The position numbers and the translations under genes are program-made. Shown one piece after another: positions 34,751-42,899 of a stretch of 64,000 bases of DNA. The stretch is from JAFGSI01 sp041287425 (GTDB taxonomy: Bacteria > Chloroflexota > Anaerolineae > Anaerolineales > Villigracilaceae): assembly GCA_041287425.1 (NCBI GenBank), contig JBEULG010000027.1, positions 62,001 to 126,000 on the forward strand. Reading direction: 5' to 3'. Each line of letters begins with the position of its first letter. Position 1 is the first letter of the stretch. Under the pieces are notes generated by a model. It worked only from the letters and a program-made list of their open reading frames with translations. It was not told where the DNA came from and did no database searches.

Positions 34751-37700
34751 CTATCCTTTCAGTCGTTCCAGCAGCAATTGCAAGGCGGCGCGCAGCGCTT
34801 CAGGTGGTTCCCCGCTTTGGCGCAGCGAATCTTCCAGCCGCTCGGCCAGTGCTAGGGCGCGAGCGCGCATTTCGGGCGAAAGAGCAGCCCGAAGGTCCCC
34901 TTCGGCTCGCTCGGCGCGCCACAGGTCGCCCAGGTAGGCAGCCTGCGCCTCGAAGCGCTCGGCGTCCGTATCGGTCCAAGTTCGCGGCGGGCGGCTGGCG
35001 ATAAAGGCTAAAACGCTTTCGAGAGCGGCGCGCGAATCGGCGGCTTCGACGGCGCGTTTCAGCAATGGTAGCAGAGTGGGGTTTGTCACCCGTCGGGCGA
35101 GTTCAATGGACTGCTGGCGGAATTCCTCCCACCCGCTTTCGCTTGCAGGCAACCCACAAGCCGTCAGCCAAACGTCGCGCGCCCAAATGAGCAGGCGGGG
35201 GGTTGCATTGGCAAGCGCATCAAGCGCCTGATTTAACCGCTCGAAGAAAGCCTCAAACTGATGTGAGTCAAATTCCCCATCTTCGAAAGGCAGCAAGCCA
35301 AGCGCTTCAGGGACTTCGACGAAGAGAAACCGCTCCGGCGAGCGCGCTATCTCTACTGCGCGGCGTAAGTGGATGGCGGTTTCAGGCAGTTTGCGCGTGC
35401 GCCAGGCGTGTTCGGGCAGGGCTTTCAGGCGCCCAATCAACGAGCGGACGACCGGCATCACATACGATGGCACCTGTAACCCACGCGCCATGCGTTCGAG
35501 AACGGCGGCGCGCAACCCCGTCACGCGGCAACCGGCCACTGCAAACAACTCAGGGCGGCGCAGCAAGACTTCCCAATCGGCTACCCCTGGTTCTGCCAGT
35601 AGCGTGCCTTCCTTATACAGCGTTATCTCATTTTCGTGAACTTTATAAAAGAGAGCAAGAAGGACAGGCGCTAGCCCTGCCGTGACGCCGTAGGGCGGCG
35701 CGAACAAACGGGTGTACAGATCGGTGACAGGGCGCGGTTCAGGCAACCCACTAAAGACAAAGTCGGTTATGACTTCCCAAGCCGGACGGAGGCGGAGCGG
35801 ATTATCTTTAGATGGCGGCGCAATGAACCAGGCTTCTCCTTTTTGGCGATGCAGTCTGCCACGGCGCAAAAGCGCCTCATACATGCTGCGCTCTGGCGGA
35901 AATTTTTGAATCCCTAACAGGGGCTGCTCAGCGCGAGTGAGAATTCCCTCGATGAGCGTACGCCGCGCCGCCGCACCTTGTGAGGTCAGCTCGCGGCGGT
36001 TGAGCAATTCGTTCCATAACCGGGGCGAGTCGGGATAGAGCGCGTCGCAAATCTCCGAGAGTAGTGCGGAAAGCCCGCGCCGTACTTTGGGCGACACGTC
36101 TCGCCCGCTGTGGAACCACTGACAGCCATGCAGAGCTGAGATTTGGTGAAGATTGAAGGCTTCGTCCAACTCGGTGCGGATGGTCTGTTCGATGGCTGCC
36201 AGTCGTGTCCGCCACTCGCGGCGCGCAACCGGATCATCGCGCAGTTCGGGCGTGTTCTCGCGCACCCAGTGCAGGCCGCGTAACTCCTGAGCCAGTTCCT
36301 TCAACCGTATAGCCCGCCCAGACACCCCGATGACCAGGTTGCGCTGTGACGCCAGATGCTCGCTGCGCGCCCAACGTTCGAATTGCTCTACTTCTTCCAG
36401 TGTGGCAGGCAGGCAAAGCAACACCAAGCCGCTGGCGTTTGTTGATGGGGCTGATGGAATCATGTCCCGATTCTGGCTGTCCACATAGCGCACATCGAAG
36501 AAACGCAGTGAGCCGGTCTGATAACTATAGCGGCGCGCCAACAGTGGACGGGATGGCAAGTAACCTTGCAAGATTTCGGCCACGCTGAGTGTTGTCCCTA
36601 GCGCGGCGCGAGCAGCCTGCAGACGTTCCTCGATATCCACGTCGCTGCCCTGCCAAACGGCGTAGGTCTCGTTAAAGCGGCGAAAAACAATCAACGAGCG
36701 GCGCTGAAGCGAGGTCAGTGCGGTGCGTAAATCGGTTTCTCCGTACGCCGGCGTCAGGGCGCTCACAATCATCTTCTCGTGTGCCTGGAGCGGACTGATT
36801 TCTCCCAGCCAGTTCAACAGTCCGATGGTCTTCAATAAATCTTGTTCAATTTTCTTCAGTGAAGGCGTGTTTTCCAGCCGTTCCAGCGTTTCGGTGAGCG
36901 GGCGCGCTCGTCCTGAGGCATAAATCCGACTTTGGTAATTAGCGGCCAGGTAATCGAATATATCTGACAGGTGTAACAGTTCGCCTCGCCTATGGGTGGC
37001 TAAAAATTCTTGAAAGCCAAAAGGTTCCTGGGATGAAAGGTAAGCAAAGATGGAACGCTCGTTTTGCGCCAGGCGGCGGAAAATGTGGGGCAAAGAGACG
37101 AAAGCGCTCGGATGGAGCGGATAGACGCGGCGGCAGAGTGCCTCGAATTCCTCATCGCTTAGCGTGGCCGGACACCACTCCTGAAGAGTCGCTGTCGGTA
37201 CGTGCACAGGGAAATCAAAGTCCGATTCTACAAATGCGTTTGCCAGCAGGCGCATTTGTTGAACTGCCGGCTCCTGAAAAGGAATGTCCTCGAAACGTCC
37301 CTGCACTTTAGCCCACTCGCGTTGCGTTGCCCGGTCGAGCAGGGCCGCGTAACCGTCGAAAGCCTGATGTAGAATCCCGATGAACACGAGGGGATGCTTA
37401 TTGCTATGCGCGGCAAGTTCTGCCAATTCCTGCAATAGATATACGTCGCTTTCCTGCGGATGAGAAGCAGCATGTTCTAGCGCTTTCCCCATTTCATCGA
37501 AGACAATCAGCAGTCCATTCGCACCGGACCCAGGCCTGCTTGCCGCTTCGAGGAACATTTCTACCCATCTCACAAAGGCGCGGCTATCTTGGCGTCGGGC
37601 AATCTCCAGTTTCTCCTGCCACTCGGCGGGGAAGCCGCTGCTTTCTAGAACCTGTTGGAACCCGCGTGCCAGGCATTCCTGCAGCGGGGTGCGGGAGCCA

Positions 37701-38062
37701 GTTACAGCGATGGTTTGCAGGCTGCCGCGTTCACCGAGAACCTGCGACAACCGTTCCGTCAAGGACGGATCGGCTTGTATGACCAACTTCCAGGCAAGCG
37801 TGTGTCCAGGGCGGCATCTATCGAGCAAATGAGCCAGAAACAAAGCAAAGAAAGATTTGCCCGAACCGTAAGGACCGGTCAGTGTCCACGCCCTGGCGTG
37901 GTTGGTCAAGCCGTCTGCAATGCGCTCTAGTGCGGCCAATGCCTGGGCCGTGAGAGTATATCCGCCCAAAAGGTTGTTACTTTGCAGGTCATCTTCCAAT
38001 CGCACGGCTCGCAGATGACTAGTACGAACCCGGATAATGTCGCTCAACAGGGATTTAGGCAT
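34751..38062 (-). CDS. 1103-aa P-loop ATPase, BrxC-related (SspC-like role?)
   Basis: A large ATPase with Walker A GPYGSGKSFFAL (63-74) and Walker B GLLIVFDEMGKALE (183-196). Its N-terminus, LLSDIIRVRTSHLRAVRLEDDLQSN, and the spacing of the motifs recall the BrxC/PglY group, so the operon holds two such ATPases of different length. The rest is helical with no further recognisable motif. It overlaps the first DUF4007 gene by 8 bp. In Ssp loci a DUF4007 protein, an ATPase (SspC) and a PAPS-reductase-like protein go together, so this may be the ATPase of the modification half (inference). Confidence 0.75.
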   Translation of the reverse strand: MPKSLLSDIIRVRTSHLRAVRLEDDLQSNNLLGGYTLTAQALAALERIADGLTNHARAWTLTGPYGSGKSFFALFLAHLLDRCRPGHTLAWKLVIQADPSLTERLSQVLGERGSLQTIAVTGSRTPLQECLARGFQQVLESSGFPAEWQEKLEIARRQDSRAFVRWVEMFLEAASRPGSGANGLLIVFDEMGKALEHAASHPQESDVYLLQELAELAAHSNKHPLVFIGILHQAFDGYAALLDRATQREWAKVQGRFEDIPFQEPAVQQMRLLANAFVESDFDFPVHVPTATLQEWCPATLSDEEFEALCRRVYPLHPSAFVSLPHIFRRLAQNERSIFAYLSSQEPFGFQEFLATHRRGELLHLSDIFDYLAANYQSRIYASGRARPLTETLERLENTPSLKKIEQDLLKTIGLLNWLGEISPLQAHEKMIVSALTPAYGETDLRTALTSLQRRSLIVFRRFNETYAVWQGSDVDIEERLQAARAALGTTLSVAEILQGYLPSRPLLARRYSYQTGSLRFFDVRYVDSQNRDMIPSAPSTNASGLVLLCLPATLEEVEQFERWARSEHLASQRNLVIGVSGRAIRLKELAQELRGLHWVRENTPELRDDPVARREWRTRLAAIEQTIRTELDEAFNLHQISALHGCQWFHSGRDVSPKVRRGLSALLSEICDALYPDSPRLWNELLNRRELTSQGAAARRTLIEGILTRAEQPLLGIQKFPPERSMYEALLRRGRLHRQKGEAWFIAPPSKDNPLRLRPAWEVITDFVFSGLPEPRPVTDLYTRLFAPPYGVTAGLAPVLLALFYKVHENEITLYKEGTLLAEPGVADWEVLLRRPELFAVAGCRVTGLRAAVLERMARGLQVPSYVMPVVRSLIGRLKALPEHAWRTRKLPETAIHLRRAVEIARSPERFLFVEVPEALGLLPFEDGEFDSHQFEAFFERLNQALDALANATPRLLIWARDVWLTACGLPASESGWEEFRQQSIELARRVTNPTLLPLLKRAVEAADSRAALESVLAFIASRPPRTWTDTDAERFEAQAAYLGDLWRAERAEGDLRAALSPEMRARALALAERLEDSLRQSGEPPEALRAALQLLLERLKG

Positions 38063-38972
38063 AGTATTTCCTCAATAAGTCCCACCTCAATTCATGTGAT
38101 GTATCGCGTAAATAAACCTGTCGCAGACCGGCGGTTTCTTGAATACGCAAGTTCCCTTCAGTGAGCGCTTCCAGGTCTTCCAGATACCCCATGGCGCTGT
38201 TCTCGTCTATCTTGAAAATTTGTCCCGGACTGCCCGGCGAGTAAACGCACTCATCCAATGTAATTGTGCGCTGGTGGGTTGCTTTTTGAGCCAAGAACTC
38301 TAGTAGCGCATATCCGAAGATGGCTGCTGGCAAGGAAGATTTCGCACCGACGTCAAAGCGATACACACTATCGGTTGGAGAGAAACGTATCAGATTCAAA
38401 TCAACCAACGGGCAGCTCAAGGTCTCTTCACCATCCCCTTTGCGGCTTTGCGCTGGGATATAGGTGTAAATAAACACATCGAATTCCCGCTCGACCATTC
38501 CCTCTGTGGTTTCTATTCCTCGCCGAGTCAATTGTGTTTTCAGAAAATCAATGAGGGTTGGCTTACGGAATTCTACATCGTAGTAATGGGAAAAGACCAG
38601 GTACCATACCAGTCCACGCTCTTGGTTGCTGGCAAGTTGCCAATGCAGTAGCCAAAGCGAGCCAATATCTTCCAGGTAGGGATCCCAGCCACCTTCGGCA
38701 AGTAGTGCTTTTCCAAATACCGATGGGGTCAGTACTCGTAGATGATCGCTTACGGGTTGAAGCAATCCTAACGCCAGTTCCCAATAGCGTATCGAGGCAG
38801 CCATGTTCTTCCCCACTCCCAGTGTAACAAAGGCGTCTTCTCGGCTGAAGACAAGAGGATCTTCAAGGATGGCATCTAGTCCTTTTTTGAGCCAGCCATG
38901 ACGAAAGGTGAATTTTTCATGCCCTCCGAAGGGGGGCCGCATCAAAGTCGGTGCGTTAAGGGTTGTTTGCAT
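38055..38972 (-). CDS. DUF4007 protein, canonical copy (SspB-like)
   Basis: A 305-residue protein starting at the ATG at 38972, with GAG about 7 nt upstream. It shows the full DUF4007 pattern: FTFRHGWLKKGLDA, VTLGVGKNMAASIRYWELALGL, GWDPYLEDIGSLWLLHWQLA, then a C-terminal region ending RDTSHELRWDLLRKYYA. It is the first gene of the island operon, about 160 nt downstream of a strong promoter. DUF4007 is repeatedly found with DNA phosphorothioation genes, where SspB nicks DNA. The second copy in this operon is much diverged. Confidence 0.85.
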   Translation of the reverse strand: MQTTLNAPTLMRPPFGGHEKFTFRHGWLKKGLDAILEDPLVFSREDAFVTLGVGKNMAASIRYWELALGLLQPVSDHLRVLTPSVFGKALLAEGGWDPYLEDIGSLWLLHWQLASNQERGLVWYLVFSHYYDVEFRKPTLIDFLKTQLTRRGIETTEGMVEREFDVFIYTYIPAQSRKGDGEETLSCPLVDLNLIRFSPTDSVYRFDVGAKSSLPAAIFGYALLEFLAQKATHQRTITLDECVYSPGSPGQIFKIDENSAMGYLEDLEALTEGNLRIQETAGLRQVYLRDTSHELRWDLLRKYYA

Positions 38973-39131
38973 TTTGTTCTCATATGTGCACGATCTTTGT
39001 TTCCCAAACATCAACCATTTACAGCGAGTTAAGGCAGGTAGCACGAAAGTTCCGCATTCAGATTAACTGCCAGGCGCTACGACCGCATAACCAACTAAGG
39101 CCTCGCCGGTTTGCGCGGTAGGGTTTATTTT

Positions 39132-39159
39132 ATTGTATCCAGCGCAGGTTGTCTGTCAA
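39132..39159 (-). promoter_or_regulatory. Strong promoter of the defence operon
   Basis: On the minus strand TTGACA (39154-39159), a 16-nt spacer and TACAAT (39132-39137) form a near-consensus sigma-70 promoter. It reads into the DUF4007-1 gene and the ten genes behind it, and lies between the island and the right-hand repeats. Confidence 0.75.
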
Positions 39160-39269
39160 TAGACACCCGGTGGGCGACTGCATCTCTGTGCAACCGGCTT
39201 CGGCAGGGCCTCCGCCCTGCGGGGATGCTTTGCGAACCCCCGCCTCACCTGTAGCAGGTGCAGGCGATA

Positions 39270-39350
39270 CACACCAGCCAGCCAAGGCCGACCCCGAGTC
39301 CGCTTGAGCGGACTTCCACGACCTGAGCAGGGGCTTCAGCCCCGGCGGCT
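39270..39350 (+). repeat. 80-bp palindrome-rich repeat, copy B (right of island)
   Basis: Same order of sub-palindromes as copy A, with TTGA instead of TTTTA in the loop of the GTCCGC/GCGGAC element. Same orientation as A and C. Confidence 0.85.
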
Positions 39351-39376
39351 CTGTCTCCCGGAAAAGAACTTCAGTA

Positions 39377-39456
39377 CCCGCCAGCCGGCCAAGGCCGACT
39401 CCGAGTCCGCTTTTAGCGGACTTCCACGACCTGAGCAGGGGCTTCAGCCCCGGCCC
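39377..39456 (+). repeat. 80-bp palindrome-rich repeat, copy C (right of island)
   Basis: Closest to copy A, including the TTTTA loop. It ends about 12 bp before the mvaD -10 box. Only about 26 bp separate it from copy B. Confidence 0.85.
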
Positions 39457-39467
39457 TCCCTGTGTGG

Positions 39468-39473
39468 TAAACT
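39468..39473 (+). promoter_or_regulatory. -10 box (TGG-TAAACT) for leaderless mvaD
   Basis: TAAACT, preceded by TGG, ends 7 nt before the ATG at 39481. No Shine-Dalgarno sequence is present. Confidence 0.5.
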
Positions 39474-39480
39474 CTAGCCG

Positions 39481-40470
39481 ATGAACGCCCATTCTGCCAC
39501 CGCCCTCGCCCATCCCAACATCGCATTCATCAAGTACTGGGGCAACCGCGACGACGCCCTGCGCCTGCCCGCCAGCGGCTCGATTTCCATGAACCTGGAC
39601 GGCCTGCACACGCGCACCACCGTGACGTGGGAGACGAAGCGGAGGACAGGCCCCGATTCGTTGACCCTGAACGGCAGCCTTGTCAGCGGCGAAGCCCTGG
39701 AGCGCGTCTCGGCCTTCCTCGACCTTGTCCGCCGGATGGCGGGCTTCGATTGGCGCGCCGCGGTGGTCAGCGAGAACAATTTCCCGATGGGCACGGGCAT
39801 CGCCTCCTCGGCCTCGGCCTTCGCCGCCCTGGCCCTGGCGGCGACTCGCGCCGCCGGCCTGCACCTGAGCGAAGGCGAACTCTCGCGCCTGGCGCGGCGC
39901 GGCTCCGGTTCGGCCTGCCGCTCCATTCCCGGCGGCTTCGTCGAGTGGCTGCCCGGAACAGGCGACGCCGACTCCTACGCCGTCTCGCTTGCCCCGCCGG
40001 AGCACTGGGACCTGGCCGATTGCATCGCCGTCGTCAGCCGCGAACACAAAGCGACCGGCTCGGCGCGCGGCAGCGCCCTGGCGGCCACCTCGCCCCTGCA
40101 GGCTGCCCGGCTGGCCGACGCCCCCCGCCGCCTCGACCTGTGCCGCGCCGCCATCCTGCGCCGCGACTTCGAAGCCCTGGCCGCCGTCGCCGAACTGGAC
40201 TCGGACCTGATGCACGCCGTGATGATGACCTCCACCCCGCCGCTGTTCTACTGGCAGCCTGCCACCCTGGCCGTCATGCAGGCCGTGCGCGCCGCCCGCG
40301 CCGGCGGCCTGCCCGTCTGCTACACGGTGGACGCCGGCCCCAACGTCCACGTCATCTGCGAGGCCGGCGCGGCGGACGAGACCGCCGCCCGACTCGCCGG
40401 CCTGCCGGGGGTCCGGCAGGTGCTGCGCGCCCGGGTCGGCGGGGCGGCGCGGCTGATCGGCATGGACTGA
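39481..40470 (+). CDS. mvaD: Mevalonate (di)phosphate decarboxylase, GHMP family
   Basis: A 329-residue decarboxylase of the MvaD family, which makes isopentenyl (di)phosphate by ATP-dependent decarboxylation. HPNIAFIKYWGNRDDALRLP includes the conserved Lys18; FPMGTGIASSASAFAALALA is the GHMP ATP loop; GSGSACRSIPGGFVEW and the catalytic Asp in YTVDAGPNVH (D284) are present. The family also contains mevalonate 5-phosphate decarboxylases, known from Chloroflexi such as Roseiflexus, and these cannot be told apart here without structural comparison. The gene stands divergent from ubiD if the island is removed. It is followed by the M50 protease gene. Confidence 0.9.
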   Translation: MNAHSATALAHPNIAFIKYWGNRDDALRLPASGSISMNLDGLHTRTTVTWETKRRTGPDSLTLNGSLVSGEALERVSAFLDLVRRMAGFDWRAAVVSENNFPMGTGIASSASAFAALALAATRAAGLHLSEGELSRLARRGSGSACRSIPGGFVEWLPGTGDADSYAVSLAPPEHWDLADCIAVVSREHKATGSARGSALAATSPLQAARLADAPRRLDLCRAAILRRDFEALAAVAELDSDLMHAVMMTSTPPLFYWQPATLAVMQAVRAARAGGLPVCYTVDAGPNVHVICEAGAADETAARLAGLPGVRQVLRARVGGAARLIGMD

Positions 40471-40520
40471 GCGGCTTAAAACTCTTACACTTCTCTAAAT
40501 CTCCCTGCGTGGAATAGAGA

Positions 40521-40526
40521 TATAAT
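40521..40526 (+). promoter_or_regulatory. -10 box (TATAAT) and 5' UTR hairpin of the M50 protease gene
   Basis: TATAAT lies 50 nt before the ATG. The transcript would begin with a short hairpin, CGCCTC-GATG-GAGGCG (about 40535-40550), followed by AAAGG as ribosome binding site. A similar GCCTC-ATG-GAGG hairpin leads the Lys-rich small gene at 52483. Confidence 0.6.
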
Positions 40527-40576
40527 CGAAAAAAACGCCTCGATGGAGGCGCGCGTTTATCGTTGAAAGGCAAAAC

Positions 40577-41914
40577 ATGGACACTGGTTTTTTGGGCGGT
40601 CTGACCTTCCTTCTGGTTCTGGCCGGCATCATCATCCTGCACGAAATCGGACACTTCGCCGTTGCCCGCCTGCTGCGCATCGAAATTGAAGAATTTGGCA
40701 TCGGCATCCCGCCGCGTCTGCTGCGCCTCTGGCGGACCAAGGGCTGGCTGGTCATCGGTCGGACGCGCCTGAACATCCCCGCCAATACCACCCTGCCCTT
40801 CAACCCCCTCGAAGCCGAGGGGCGCGTGGTAGAGGCGACCGCCCTGCGCCGAGGCCAGGAACTCGTCCTGCGCAGCATCGCGCTGGCGGACACCGAAGAC
40901 GGGCAAGCCGACCCGACCCCTACCGTTCTCGAAGCCCCCGACGGCAGCCTGAAATTGCACGGCCGCCTCAAAGAGATTCATCAGGGGACGCTCTTTACGC
41001 TCAACTGGATTCCGCTGGGCGGCTTCGTCCGGCCCAAGGGCGAGGACGACCCGACCGTCCCCGGCGGGCTGGCCGCCGCCAAACCCTGGCAGCGCATTCT
41101 TGTGCTGCTGAGCGGCGCAGCCATGAACTTGCTGACCGCCGTGGTCGTGTACGCCATTCTCTTCCACCAGGCCGGCGCCCCCGATAGAGTGCGGATAGAA
41201 GAAGTCGCCCCCGCCTCTCCGGCCGAAACCGCCGGCATGCTGCCCGGCGATTTCATCCTGGCCGTTGACGACCAGGAAATTCACCGCATCTCCGAATTGC
41301 AACTCTACACCGCCCAGCACGCCGGCCAGGAAGTCCAGGTGACCCTCCTGCGCGGCGACCAGACCCTGGTCGTCCCCATCGTCCCGCGCCAAAACCCGCC
41401 CGAAGGGCAGGGACGCATGGGCGTCCTCACCTATCAGGAAATGCGGCCGATGAAATCCATCTTCGAGACCCTCGGCTACAGCCTCCAGGCCACCGGCCAG
41501 AGCGTGCGCGAAATCCTGTCGCTTCCCATCCGCCTGATTGCCGGGAGCCTCGCCCCCGAACAGGCCCAAATCGCCGGGCCGCGCAGCATCTGGAACCTCT
41601 TCCAGCAATCGGTGGCGCGGGATGTGGAAAGCCGTCAGCAGGCCGCCGCCGGCGAACCGTCCGCCCCGACCAATTACACCTTGTCCGTCATCATCTCCCT
41701 GACCATCACGGTCGGCGTCTTCAACCTGCTGCCCCTCCCGGCCCTGGACGGCGGCCGCATCTTCTTCTCGCTGATCGAACTCATCTTCCGGCGGCGCGTC
41801 CCGCCCCGCCTGGAGACCGCCGTCCACACCATCGGCTTCGTCCTGGCCCTCTCGCTGATGGGCTACTTCTACATCGCAGACCTGCTCAACCCGCTGGTCA
41901 TCAAACTGCCTTGA
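40577..41914 (+). CDS. Site-2 protease, M50 family (RseP-like)
   Basis: A 445-residue intramembrane zinc metalloprotease. HEIGH (H22-H26) in the first membrane segment and LLPLPALDGGRI (about 385-396) near the C-terminus supply the zinc ligands. A PDZ domain lies between (ASPAETAGMLPGDFILAVDD). It extends further than a minimal S2P by an insert of about 100 residues before the PDZ domain. Such proteases release membrane-tethered anti-sigma factors or clear signal peptides. The gene has its own -10 box and is followed directly by a HEAT-repeat gene. Confidence 0.93.
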   Translation: MDTGFLGGLTFLLVLAGIIILHEIGHFAVARLLRIEIEEFGIGIPPRLLRLWRTKGWLVIGRTRLNIPANTTLPFNPLEAEGRVVEATALRRGQELVLRSIALADTEDGQADPTPTVLEAPDGSLKLHGRLKEIHQGTLFTLNWIPLGGFVRPKGEDDPTVPGGLAAAKPWQRILVLLSGAAMNLLTAVVVYAILFHQAGAPDRVRIEEVAPASPAETAGMLPGDFILAVDDQEIHRISELQLYTAQHAGQEVQVTLLRGDQTLVVPIVPRQNPPEGQGRMGVLTYQEMRPMKSIFETLGYSLQATGQSVREILSLPIRLIAGSLAPEQAQIAGPRSIWNLFQQSVARDVESRQQAAAGEPSAPTNYTLSVIISLTITVGVFNLLPLPALDGGRIFFSLIELIFRRRVPPRLETAVHTIGFVLALSLMGYFYIADLLNPLVIKLP

Positions 41915-41922
41915 AAGAACCT

Positions 41923-42888
41923 ATGTCGGAAAAGAACTCATTCCAGTCTGTGCTCGAAGCCCTGCTGAACGAATCGCAGACCTTTCCCGCCCGCTACCTG
42001 GCGCGCTTCTCGGACCTCGAACCGGCTCAACTGGAGGCCCTGGCCGAAATCTGGCCGCGGGTGCCGCTGGCGCGCAAAGTAGCCCTGCTCGAAGATTTAC
42101 AAGACCTGGCCGAGGATGACACCCTGGTCTCCTTCGAAGCCTTCGCTCGCGCCCGCCTGAAAGACCCGGAGCCGTCCGTGCGCGCCGGCGCCCTGCGCCT
42201 GCTCGTCGAATGCGAGGACACCCACCTCGTCCCCGACCTGCTCGACCTGCTCAACGCCGACGACGAACCCGAAGTGCGCGCCGCTGCGGCGGTTGTCTTG
42301 GGGCAATTCATCTACCTCGGTGAACTCGAAAAAATCCCGGCCGCCACCCTGCGGGAAATCGAAGACCACTTGCTGACCGCCACCCGCGACGCCTATCCCC
42401 TCGTCCGGCGGCGTTCGCTGGAGGCGCTCGGCGCCTCGTCACGCCCCGAATTGCCTGCTCTCATCGAAGCCGCTTATCATCAGGAAGACCCCGATTGGAT
42501 CGTCAGCGCTTTGTTCGCCATGGGGCGTTCGGGCGACCTGCGCTGGAGCAAACAGATTCTTTCCAAATTGAATCACCCCAACCAGGCCATCCGCACCGAG
42601 GCCGTGCAGGCCGCCGGTGAATTGGGCCTCACCGCCGCCCGCTCTGCCCTGCTCGACCAACTGGAAGACGAAGAAGACCTCTTGGTGCGGCACGAAATCA
42701 TCTGGGCGCTCTCGCAAATCGGCGGCGAGGGCGTGCGCGAACGCCTGGAGGAACTTGCCGACGCCGCCGACGCCGAAGAAGACGACGAGGAGGCTGAATT
42801 CCTGGAAGAGGCCCTTTCCAACCTGGCCTTCACCGAAGACAAGAGCCTCTTCGACATGTTCGATTTCGAAACCGAAGACGACCTCTGA
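41923..42888 (+). CDS. HEAT-repeat protein
   Basis: A 321-residue acidic alpha-solenoid. Repeats of about 30 residues (for example PSVRAGALRLLVECEDTHLVPDLLDLL, PEVRAAAAVVLGQFI, PLVRRRSLEALGASSRPEL, QAIRTEAVQAAGELG) run from about residue 60 to 285. The last 50 residues are strongly acidic (EEDDEEAEFLEE). A TTG start four codons earlier overlaps the upstream stop; the ATG at 41923 is more likely. Proteins like this act as binding scaffolds; the partner is unknown, though tight linkage to the M50 protease suggests a common process. Confidence 0.85.
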   Translation: MSEKNSFQSVLEALLNESQTFPARYLARFSDLEPAQLEALAEIWPRVPLARKVALLEDLQDLAEDDTLVSFEAFARARLKDPEPSVRAGALRLLVECEDTHLVPDLLDLLNADDEPEVRAAAAVVLGQFIYLGELEKIPAATLREIEDHLLTATRDAYPLVRRRSLEALGASSRPELPALIEAAYHQEDPDWIVSALFAMGRSGDLRWSKQILSKLNHPNQAIRTEAVQAAGELGLTAARSALLDQLEDEEDLLVRHEIIWALSQIGGEGVRERLEELADAADAEEDDEEAEFLEEALSNLAFTEDKSLFDMFDFETEDDL

Positions 42889-42899
42889 CGAGACACACC

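Larger units (their letters stand above)
38973..39480. other. Right junction of the defence island, gene-free
   Basis: About 500 bp without a coding region. It holds the island promoter (39132-39159), a short stem CACCTG-TAG-CAGGTG near 39247-39261, copies B and C of the 80-bp repeat, and the mvaD -10 box. The 38973-39131 part would be the untranslated leader of the island operon; no riboswitch or terminator was recognised in it. Confidence 0.6.
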
